Source of the DNA: Corynespora cassiicola
Lineage: Eukaryota > Ascomycota > Dothideomycetes > Pleosporales > Corynesporascaceae
Length of the DNA stretch: 64,000 bases
Assembly: GCA_022059125.1 (NCBI GenBank)
Contig: JAEUWY010000004.1
Location: forward strand, 434,001-498,000
Direction of reading: 5' to 3'
A model generated the notes under the pieces. It did not search any database. It was not told the DNA's origin and saw nothing but the letters and a program-made list of their open reading frames with translations. Below are positions 21,707-31,237 of this stretch, in pieces. Position numbers and translations under genes: made by a program. Position 1 is the stretch's first letter. Every line of letters begins with the position of its first letter.

Positions 21707-23570
21707 ATGGCGTCGTACTCGCATCTCGCACTGCCGGAGACGCTGATGCCTTCGTCGCCCACCACGTCCGTTTCCAAGACGATAATGCCATCTGAGCCCA
21801 AGATGACCGCCGGAAACAACCTACGGCCCGAGACGCCTGGTGCGCTCTCTAGTCTATCTACAACCTCCAGTCTTAGCATGCGGGAACGGCAGCAGCGGGA
21901 TTCGTCTCTGATCTCTGGGTCCGTGTATTTGATTACATCGAACGGGACTACAATCAGCCTGCCGATCCCATCGGAGAGTCGACACGACCCGTTGAATTGG
22001 ACAGAAAAGAAGAGGTGGCTTGCGTTTTTTGTAGTCAGCTTGGGTGTTTACACGGGGGTATCGCCACTGCAAGGGGCGAGCCTGACGCTTAACGGGATTG
22101 CGATTGAGTTTTTGAAAGATGTGAGCAATTCTCGAACAGACAAGTTCTGTCATCATGCTGACAGCTTCTAGGATATTGCGCCATTTTCGATCCAGACACT
22201 GGTCAATTTTCCAACTCTCTTCATAGGAATTGGGGCGTTGCTTTGGGTTCCTCTTACCTACGCAGTTGGCCGCAGACCCATTTTCATTCTTGCTGCATTA
22301 TTCTTGTTTATCGCTTGTACTGGAGCCGCATTCTCAACCACTTTTTTCCAGCTCCTTGGTTGCTTGTGCCTAGCTACCCTGAGCGAGGGCTTCACCTTTA
22401 CAGTCGTACGTCACCTCGAGTCGCCCCCTTTCTCCGTTCTCTGCTAATGACCGTCAGTTACTTCTCATCATCATCGATCTAACGTTTATCCACCAACGCC
22501 CCCTCGTGCTTGCGTCAGTCTTCTCCGTCAACGCTTTCCTCTCCCAGCTTACGCTTTCCTTTATGCCCTTCATTACCAACAACGGCATCGAATGGCGCCG
22601 CTTCTACTACATTTGGGCCCTTGCAAGCGGCATGGCGTTCCTGGCAGTGCTCTTCCTGTTCCCAGAGACGTACTTCAAGAGGCCCGCCGTGGCGTACGAT
22701 GGGCGGGTCTTCGTGCAGACGGCCTCGGAAAAAGTAGCCATCTACGAAGACGACGCCAGCATCTACAACAAGGAGCTCCCGGATGCGCCAGCACGGAGGT
22801 TTGGCGACATGGTCAGGGAGCAGTTCTACTGTGCACGGTCGTCGCGGCTGTCGTGGCAGAGCATGCTCATGTGCTTTCCGCAGATTTTTGTGTGTTTTTT
22901 CAATCCGCTCATTATCGTGGCGTGTATGGCGTTTGCGGCCAACTTCATCAGCCTGGGGTTCATGGCCGGATCCATCTCTCTGGTGCTGAGTTTGCCGCCG
23001 TATGCGCTGTCGACGAGCCAGTTCTTTGTTGTCAACATGTCGGCCGCGGTCGGGTATCTAGTCGGGTGTCCGTTTGGGGCTATATTGCTATTCCGGGTGT
23101 TGAGGATCCTGGCGAGGAAGAACAAGGGCGTCAGAGAGGCAGAGCATTACCTTGTCGGATACATCATCCCCATCGCTGCGGGTGCGCTCAGCATCTTGCT
23201 CTATGGGCTGGCGGCCGAGAGTCGCTGGCACTACAGCGTGCACGCTTTTGCCTGGGGCCTGGCGTCGTTTTCTTTTGCGGCTGTGGCAACGACGACATTC
23301 CTGTGGATTACAGAAGCGTTTCCGAGATGGGCAGCGCCGGCGGTCGCAGTGATTGCGATTGGAGGATATTGTTCGACATTTGCCGTCAGTTTTGGCTTCG
23401 ATATCTGGGTGCAAGAACAGGGCGTAAAGACGCTGTGTATTGGGCTCATGGTATCGCAGATGGTGACGGGTCTGGTCTTGATGCCGGCCGTGTTTTGGGG
23501 GAAGAGCCTGAGGCAGCGGATCCATGGGAGATGGGCGGAGAGGAGGGAGGGCGCCTTGAGGCCATTTTGA
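21707..23570 (+). CDS. major facilitator superfamily transporter, three exons
   Basis: The assembled protein is 586 residues. Exons are 21707-22120, 22172-22405 and 22458-23570, with introns of 51 and 52 bases (GT..AG, frame-preserving). An 80-residue cytosolic Ser/Thr-rich N-terminus ends in HDPLNWTEKKRW, the D-P-x-N-W entry motif typical of fungal DHA1-type carriers. The first helix follows. GRRPIFIL between helices 2 and 3 is motif A. After six predicted helices comes a long charged central loop (residues about 280-330), then six more, including an NPLIIVACMAFAANF helix and FLWITEAFPRWAAPA near the end. The protein is a plasma-membrane or vacuolar proton antiporter by family. The substrate cannot be told from sequence; polyamines, drugs or small organic molecules are usual for this group. 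Nothing looks broken. Confidence 0.88.
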
Positions 23571-24128
23571 AGATTGCAGTAGCACCATGGGATTGGGTGG
23601 GCGGTGATTTGTATACCTGTTTCTGCGCTGGCGTTCAAGGTCGGTGGGTTTGGAGGGTTGGGTGTCGCCTAGTAATCAAGCAATTGCTGGTTGAGCCATG
23701 TGGACATGTGAACATGCGAAGGGAACTCTGGTCTACTTTGTCGCGACGGCGCCTTTCCAAGAGGCGAGGTCTTCAGCCCTACCGAGTATTCATGCGCAGC
23801 GACGCAGGAGGATAGATTAAAGAATTCGCCACCTCGTACCCCAGTCTAAGGGACCCATGCATGGGGGCTGCAGACGACCTTGGGACTCACTTCGACTCAT
23901 CCTGAGCTAAACACTTGGCACCGAACATCATTCGCCTCGTTGCGCTAGCCCGTTCCAGAAAACTGTAAAGGCAGCTTCAGGGCTTGAAAACAACTCTATA
24001 TGGACGTGCCTTCTCATGCACTTTCATTTTTGTCCCCCTGAGACCTTAAGATTATCAACGTCCATCTTTTTTTCATTTTGGCCCTTTTTCTCGAGGTTCC
24101 ACACAACGACCGCCCAATCGCCCTCGCC
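23571..24128. other. intergenic, convergent-to-codirectional spacer
   Basis: The 3' region of the transporter and the promoter of the ABC-F gene. One frame is open through 23815 in a different phase from the transporter and is a shadow. Confidence 0.45.
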
Positions 24129-26486
24129 ATGGTCCGAAAGGGGAAAGAAGCTACACCGGTGGAAGAGCATCCCGGCGGCGGCCATATCACCGTCACCGCC
24201 CAGCAATCGCGGTACGCCCTGGATGCCGTCGACGCGCCTGCGTCCAAAGAGGTGAGTGGACTTGCCCCACCTTTTGACCTACAGCAGCAGAAGAAACGCT
24301 GAAATTGACAATGAAATCCAGATCCACATCAAGGACCTTTCCATTAGCGTAGCCAACCGAGAGCTCCTTAGTCATGCCACGCTACACCTCGTCGAGTCCC
24401 GACACTACGTGCTCGTCGGCCGAAACGGCACGGGCAAATCTACCCTCCTCACGGCTATTGGCGACGGGCTCGTGCCGGGCATCCCGTGGAGCACGCGCAT
24501 CCTGCTGCTCGGCCAGACCAGGCACGAATCGCTGGAAGAGGAAGCCGGCAGGCTGAAACTGGACGAGGAGACGGTGCTGCAGCACGTAGTGAGGAGCGAC
24601 CGCGTCCGCGAGCGCTACGTCCGGGAGGCAAAGCTCCTCGGCGACGCAGTCGAGAACACGACAGATGCAATGGCCCCGGTGCGGGCATACAGGACCATCG
24701 AGAACGAGCGGCTGGCGGTGAAGCTCAAGGAGGCACACAGGATTGCCGAACGTAGAAGCGGAGCGCGGGGCAAGTTGGCGCGGAAGGAGCTCATCAAGCT
24801 CGAGGAGCGCTTCGAAGAGGCAAAGAAGCGGCTGGAGCAAGACGAGAGCGACATTGGCCCGACCCAGTTGAGCTCTGAGACGCAAGGTGCCGCCGACCTA
24901 CTCAGCAGCGTGCAAGCCTCACTCGAGCTCATGGATGCTGCCGCCGCAGAGGCAAACGCCAGGACTGTGCTCCTGGGCTTGGGCTTCAAGGACGACCGGA
25001 TCGACAAACCAATGTCTGAGCTGTCTGGAGGTTGGAGGACACGTTGCGACCTGGCATGTGCACTGTGTCAGTACGCCGATGTACTCCTGCTGGACGAGCC
25101 GACCAACTTTTTGGATCTGCCGTCGATCATCTGGCTCCAAGAGTACATCCGCAACCTAAAAGGGACGACGGTACTGATAACTACTCATGACCGCGACTTT
25201 GGCGATGCAGTGGCCGAGGAACTGATTGTGCTCCGCAAGCAGACCCTGGAGACGTTCCGTGGGAACCTGAGTCTGTACGAGCGAGAGCGGCACAAGAAGG
25301 TTCGGTACTGGACCAAGATGAAGGAGGCCCAGGACAAGCAGAAGAAGCACATGGAAAAGTCCGTGGCCAACAACATCAAGGCGGCAAAGGACAAGGGGGA
25401 CGACAAGAAGCTCAAGCAAGCAGCATCCCGGAAGAAGAAGCTGGAGGACCGAATGGGGGTCCAGGTCAGCGCCAAAGGGGGACGCTTCAAGCTCAACCGC
25501 GACCTCGGGGGCTACCACCTCTCCAACCGGGCAGAGATTGAGATTCCAGACTTTGACCCGCCGGTCAAGATGTCGTTCCCCCGCCAGCCCCCCGACCTGA
25601 GGTTTCCCGGGGCGCTGGTGTCGCTCGAGAAGGTTTGCTTTGCCTATCCGAGGCGAAGGAAGGTACCAATATTGACCGACATCGACCTGACTATCCACCC
25701 GGGAGCTAGGATTGGACTGGCGGGGCTCAATGGCTCTGGCAAGACGACCTTGGTATCGCTCGTCATGGGCAGCGGGGATGATGCTGCCGGCGGCCTTGTC
25801 CCCACCAGCGGGACCATCGCTCGACATGCACGCGCAAAGTTCGGGCGCTTCTCGCAGCAATCCGTCGAGCAACTCACCGAGATTGCCGTTGGGAACCCCA
25901 GGCTTACGGCACTCTCACATTTGCTGGAGATCGGCGGCGGTGAGATGGAGGAAAAGGACGGCCGGCAGATTCTCGCCGGGTTGGGCCTTCAGGGGCAGAC
26001 AGCGTCCGACGTGCCACTGGCGTTGCTCTCCGGCGGGCAAAAGGTCAGAGTCGCGCTGGCGGCGCTGCTGTCGCCGCCGCCGCAGCTGCTGGTGCTGGAC
26101 GAGGTGACGACGCACTTGGACGCAGATACCATTCTCAGCCTCGTCGTCGCGCTGCGCGAGTACGACGGGGCGCTGGTGGTGGTGACACACGACCGATTCT
26201 TCATGAGGCAAGTCTCACGGAGAATTTTGCGATGGGCATAGAACCTACTGACAGATCCCCCAGGACGGTTGTTGAGGGCGAGAACCCGTACCGGCTAGCC
26301 CCAGGGGCACAGGCCGAAGAGGAGCCAGCGTCATCCGACAGCGACGACGACGAGACAGGGGCGTCTGCAGGCAGCGTCTACCGAATCACCAAAGGCCAGC
26401 TGCGCAGGCTAGAGGGTGGCATGGAGCAGTACGAGGAAATTGCAGCGAGGACAGCGGCGAAGCTGGGGAAGGGCACAGTCAAATAG
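24129..26486 (+). CDS. ABC-F family ATPase (translation-associated), three exons
   Basis: The product is 743 residues. It has two ATP-binding cassettes and no membrane segments, the ABC-F layout of ribosome-associated ATPases such as GCN20 and ARB1. Exons are 24129-24251, 24322-26207 and 26264-26486. Cassette 1 shows Walker A GRNGTGKST near residue 73, signature LSGGWRTR and Walker B LLLDEPTNFLD. The linker is highly charged (KKHMEKSVANNIKAAKDKGD), as expected of the arm that touches the ribosome. Cassette 2 shows Walker A GLNGSGKTT, signature LSGGQKVRVALAAL and an altered Walker B region LLVLDEVTTHLD where the family norm is DEPTNHLD. The second intron starts GCAAGT and ends CCCCAG. Without splicing it the protein stops six residues after the last helix of cassette 2. 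With splicing it gains a 74-residue acidic C-terminus (EEEPASSDSDDDE then VYRITKGQLRRLEGGMEQYE). Confidence 0.9.
26208..26263 (+). other. probable GC-AG intron in the ABC-F gene
   Basis: The 56-base intron starts GCAAGT and ends CCCCAG. Joining 26207 to 26264 recreates an AGG codon and reads MRTVVEGENPYRL into a 74-residue open tail. The nearby GT at 26212 does not give the right phase with the acceptor at 26263 or with the AG at 26254. Confidence 0.7.
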
Positions 26487-26964
26487 CCTAGAGCTGCCCG
26501 TTGACTCGAGCAGCCCCGGCACCGCCCTGGAACCGCCCTGGAACCGCCCTGGAGCCAGTGGGTTCCCAAGTCTTGTCTGGGCGGTCGGGCCAGCTGGGCT
26601 TCGGGCGGGACGCGCTCCCGCGGCGCTGTGGTCGCGTCGCGCGCCCGACGCGATGATCGCTAGGGGAGCTTGGGCTAGCGGCAAGAGCTGGCTGCGCAAT
26701 CAGAGCTTTAGGGGCAGTTCGAGCGCCAAGCTCGAAATAATAATATCGTCGAGCACCGCGATCGCTCCTTTTAACGCCTCGAGTTCCAATCATGCTCCCC
26801 CTTTGCATATACCCGATCGCTGCCATAATTATGCCTTAGCTGCCTCTCTCACATTCCCGCCGTCCATGTTGCGGAACCGTCACTCGTTTCAGGTTTCAGA
26901 ACTGTCATCCCATACTCCCCCTCCCGATACCGCATAAGAAAGCCTCCCTCCTAACGAGTCGAGC
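26487..26964. other. intergenic, with short tandem repeat
   Basis: The 3' region of the ABC-F gene and promoter of the next gene. It starts with three copies of an 11-bp unit and has no supported gene. The frames crossing it are Pro/Arg/Gly-rich shadows. Confidence 0.45.
26521..26553. repeat. 11-bp tandem repeat, three copies
   Basis: The unit ACCGCCCTGGA occurs three times in perfect succession, 35 bases after the ABC-F stop codon. Confidence 0.9.
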
Positions 26965-28667
26965 ATGACCGACGCCAACTCGCAGACCCCGCGCTCCAAC
27001 TCCGACACCCAGCCGCTGCTGAAAGCCCCCAAGGACAAGAATTGCCCCTTCTGCGGCCAGGCCTTCACCTCGTCGTCGTTGGGCCGCCATCTCGACCTCT
27101 ACATCCGGGCGAAAAATCCGAAGCCGCCCGATGGCGTGCACATTGTCGACGAGATCAGGAAGATTCGGGGCGGCATAACGCGCCGCCAGGCCAAGGGCTC
27201 GCTCAAGAAGGATGGCTCCACCCCGGCCCCGGGCAAGAAGCACTCGATAGGCGGCGGCGAAGACTCGTCGGCCCTGGTCGACTCCCCAGAGGCCGACGAC
27301 GATGGCCTCGACGTGGACAAGTCCCGCCAATCCTTCAAAGACGTGCATTGGGGCCACCCTTCGCGGGCGTTGGGTACAAAGACGCCCGAGGTGCGGCGGG
27401 ACATGTCGCGCCAGCTGCAAAAGGCCGACCTTGACCAGCGGCACCGCATGTCCGATGAGGCGGAGACGGCAAAGGCAACCGAAATGGCGCTGCGGGAGCT
27501 CCTCAAGAGCGTGCGGGAAGCAAAGTACGTGCACGTTTCCTTCTGTGCTCCCAATTCCTTTCTTTTCCCGCCTTTTCGTCCCATCTCTTCCCGTCTCATC
27601 CCGCATCGGCTGTACTGACTGCCCAACCCCAGTGCCAAAGCATCCGGCCCGGGCCTATTCGACTTTGACCCCTACACGCTCAACTTTCCGAGCCTGTGTC
27701 TCCAGATCCTCCCCGCCCCCTCCACCCTCTTCTCCCCCACGCCCTTCCCCACGAACGAGTCATGGTCCATAAGCCCGCCGGGACAGAAGCAGCTCGAGGC
27801 ACTCAACCGCCAGGTTCGGGAGCGCCTCCTTGCTCATCAGCGCCAAAAGCAGATCAATCAGGCATATCCGTTCGGCGTGCAGTCCAATGCCTCGTCGGCA
27901 GCCAATTCGCCGTTGCCCACACCGCCTCTTCCTGACCCGGACCCACAAAAATTGTTCCACCACATTGCGGACGCCTATCAGCACTGGATGAACCATTCAG
28001 AAAAGACGAGGCAGGAATACTGGCAAGTCGAGATTCTGCGGGCTTTTGCGCGGTCCACCGAGCTGCGCAGAGAGTCCGAAATGCAGTTGGAGAATGCCCG
28101 TCGCGAGATTGAGTACCTCAAGGCAAACAGGTGGACCTCGGGGGCCGCCGACGTGTCTCCCATCAACATTCACTTTGGCGGCTCCGAGACGGTCAAAGAG
28201 TTGGGCAAGCACGGCATGGACTTTCGCAATTGGGACTATGACCGCCTAATCGAGAAGTGGAAGAGCGTGGTTAGGGAGTCGAAAAACAACTCTTCGGGGT
28301 TGGTGGCCCAGAAGCCATTGCCGACGCCCGTCAACAGGAGCTTCTCCATGGCCAACCTGCCCACACAGCCATTCTCAGCATCGAGCAGTGCACAGAGCGT
28401 AAAGATTGAGTCCGCGCCCTACTCCGCACCGCCCACCACCAACGGCACTGAACCCGGCAGCGACCAGGTAGATGCCGAAGGTGAAGACGACGATGCTGAA
28501 GTGGATCTCGATGCCACTGCTGTCTCAGAAGAAGACCCCATGAGCGCTCATGGTCACACCCTCCCACTGCAGCCGACGCCCATCCACCCCCAGATGCATG
28601 CTCATATCCAGTCTCAGGTCCAGGCCCAGGCCCAAGCTCAAGCCCAGGCTCAGGTGCACACACAAAT

Positions 28668-28698
<31 letters not shown>

Positions 28699-29004
28699 AT
28701 GCAACAACAGGCCATGGCCATGCAGCATGCACAGAACCAGCAAGCTCAAGCCTGGGCCGCCGCTCGACAGCACATGAATCAGAGCAGAAACCAGCATCAC
28801 CACCAGCACCAACAGCTGTCACCTCACCCACAACACATGGGCTCAGCAGGTAACAGCCGACGGCCGTCTGCAGTGCTTCTCGACCACGGCATGAGCACTG
28901 GTGGCATGTTGCCCATGGATGGCATCGAACATCAGGACCAGTTTCTGAGGATGGACATGGGGCTCACGAGTGGATTCGTTGGGTCCAACGCCGACGGGGT
29001 ATAA
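26965..29004 (+). CDS. conserved fungal protein with partial zinc finger and polyglutamine tract
   Basis: Two exons (26965-27524, 27633-29004) around a 108-base intron give 643 residues. Near the start lies CPFCGQAFTSSSLGRHLDLY. Cys27, Cys30 and His42 sit as in a C2HC finger of the UBZ4 kind, but the fourth ligand position (46) is Tyr. It is followed by a basic segment (EIRKIRGGITRRQAKG). The middle of the protein is helical and charged (residues about 270-400, including QEYWQVEILRAFARSTELRR and a coiled-coil-like ENARREIEYLKANRW) and then VKELGKHGMDFRNWDYDRLI. The last third is low-complexity: an acidic patch (EGEDDDAEVDLD), an AQAQ run, a Gln run near 28670-28710 and His-rich stretches. I recognise the N-terminal motif as widespread in filamentous fungi but know no function. 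A nuclear role is inferred from composition. Confidence 0.8.
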
Positions 29005-30145
29005 GGGATACCTACTAGCCCACCTCAATATACGGGCATTAATTTTTAGTAAGGATATGGCATGAACTTTCCATTTTGCCTTGTTTTTCATCTTCCTCTT
29101 CTTGCATACCAAATACCCCATTTTGCACTTGCATTTCACAATTCCTATTTAGCATCGCGTGGAGCGACGCTGTAACCATAGTAATACCTTCAACACCGAC
29201 CAACCACTACCACATACACCCAGTCCTCTCCATTTGTTACACCATTTCCATTCCTTTATACCCAATTTGAACCATCGATAAACTTTTTTCTTGCTTTCCT
29301 TCATCCTCTCTAGACTTTTCTCGACCTTCATTGGACCTGGGCGGCGGCCTCTCTTTGTTCGGCCTTTGATCATTATACCACTGTTCATTGTTGCATCTCC
29401 TTGGGTATCGTCAAACGGAGGCAAACCTTCCCCTCTTCTTTTCTCTTCATTCCCTTGTCTCCTTTGTATTCTTTGAATAACCCAAACAACCCCTCGAACC
29501 AATCTATGGGTGGCTATCTGACTTTATTGCTATTTTTCTCGGCGGACAGCGAATTTTGCAAAGAAAAATGCCTTTCAAATCATTTATTACCCTTTTCCTT
29601 CTTCTTTCATTTCTTTACATACAACACATCTTTGTTGCTTTTTTTAGTTATCATCGCAATTGGTGCGAATGTCAATTATTCAGCTGGATTCCCCAGGCTA
29701 GGAAGAGTGGAAGATTCAAGCCTTGTTATATACCATTGCTGCGTGTCGAGAGTGGGCTGTACTATGGTGGTGGCGCGCGAGGAGATATTGGCCCGATTGC
29801 TGTTTTGCAGATGAGGAAGCGTTGGTGCTGGGGAGTAGTGGGGTTTGCATATGAGAACAATAATATCTAAAAACAAGACTGGTGTTTTGTTGATTTGGTT
29901 ACGTGAGGGGTCTATTCACTGTTTCGAGGTCTATTGTTGCCAGGTTGGAGCGAGCAAACGCAAGGCGGTCAGACCTGAGTGGGCTACTCGACAATAACAA
30001 CTTGAGCTTCGAGCTTGTGCCAGACATCTTCCTGCCCTTCGGCTGTGCACTGTCGATGACCATAGACTGTTAGCAGCTACTAGCTACTTTTCGGATACCA
30101 TACAGCAATACACCATCTACAATTCCATTACTCTCACTAAACAAG
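29005..30145. other. T-rich intergenic region
   Basis: Probably a long 3' UTR of the preceding gene up to about 29.5 kb, then promoter and leader of the gene at 30146. Frames of up to 137 codons are hydrophobic because of T-rich runs and are not supported as genes. Confidence 0.45.
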
Positions 30146-31024
30146 ATGCCTATCAAATTCACTAGAACCACCTCGTCTACCTCGTCCACCGCATCCACCG
30201 CATCCATCGCGTCCGACGACTCCATGGACCTTACCTACACCATAGCCTCCACCGAGGACACGGACATGGGCATAGACATGGACATGGACGTGGACGTCCC
30301 CAACGCCATCCACCTCACCAACATGTACCCCATCGAAAAACCAAACACCAAAACCCCCAACACCATCCACACAGCCCCCACTTCCCCCCGCCCCCTCCTC
30401 ACCATCGCCGCCGAAATGCGCTTCCACAAAATCTGGTCCGCGCACCCAATCCACAACCAGCCCACGCGTCGAGCTCGCCTCCCGCGCGCTGCAAAGGCTT
30501 CGCATCCGTATGCCAGTTGCCCCCCGCCGCCCACCCAGCCCAGCGAGCCCACCTCACTGGGCCCGCCCAAACTCGCACTCCCTCCCGACGCCTTGCCCTA
30601 CGACCCCCTCGCCCCCGCTACAGAGATCTACAGAGGCCTCGTAGGCCTGGATTCGATGCCTAATGCCGCGTACGAGGATAAGGGGCGCGTGTATAGCCGG
30701 CGCGTGGTAGGTTTGTGGGGGGGTGGAGAGTATGCATCCACCGGTTATGCTGTTCCCACTGGTCACACTGGGGGAGCGAAGAAGCGTAAACGCAAGGAAG
30801 CGAACGAGGAGAGCGGATTCGGGTGGGTCAAGAGGAAGGTGAGGAGGGTGGATGGGGAGGTCGGGAGGGTTTTGAGGGATCCGGTGGCGTGGGGTGGGAA
30901 GGTTGTTTGGGGGGTTTTGGAGAAGGGAGTTAGGTGGGGGGTGGAGAGGGTGTGTGAGGTGTTGGTGGGGGCGGTGGGGGAGAGGGAGTGGGAGGGGTTG
31001 ATGGGTGGAAGTGGACAAAGATGA
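30146..31024 (+). CDS. hypothetical protein, single exon
   Basis: An open frame of 292 codons starts at an ATG in good context (AACAAGATGCC). The N-terminus is a Thr/Ser run, followed by an Asp/Met repeat (DMGIDMDMDVDV). The central part is Pro-rich with LTIAAEMRFHKIWSAHP and DALPYDPLAPATEIYRGLVG. The C-terminal third is basic (GGAKKRKRKEANEE, a nuclear-localisation-like patch) and then Trp/Val/Gly-rich with a repeated pattern (VAWGGKVVWGVLEKGVRWG). Base composition changes sharply: C-rich in the first half, G-rich in the second. No family is recognised. Length, start context and the nuclear-like patch support a gene. The compositional skew is a reason for caution. Confidence 0.5.
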   Translation: MPIKFTRTTSSTSSTASTASIASDDSMDLTYTIASTEDTDMGIDMDMDVDVPNAIHLTNMYPIEKPNTKTPNTIHTAPTSPRPLLTIAAEMRFHKIWSAHPIHNQPTRRARLPRAAKASHPYASCPPPPTQPSEPTSLGPPKLALPPDALPYDPLAPATEIYRGLVGLDSMPNAAYEDKGRVYSRRVVGLWGGGEYASTGYAVPTGHTGGAKKRKRKEANEESGFGWVKRKVRRVDGEVGRVLRDPVAWGGKVVWGVLEKGVRWGVERVCEVLVGAVGEREWEGLMGGSGQR

Positions 31025-31237
31025 AGTCGAGGAGGAGGGGGATGAGGATTGGGGAAGATGACGAGCAGTGGAGGGGAGCTTTTAATGAAACCAATTACCT
31101 TGCAGATATCGATTTTTGAAACAATCTTTGTTGTGTATTCTTCTCTTTCCTTGGAAGATGTGCGATCTAATTGAACATCAACTGACGAGACAGAGCATTG
31201 ATGCTTTTTGAAGACATGAAGATAAATTGAATATTTC

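Noticed and set aside
22592..23815. 407-codon frame overlapping the MFS transporter
   Set aside because: Out-of-phase shadow; the transporter frame carries all membrane segments and splices cleanly.
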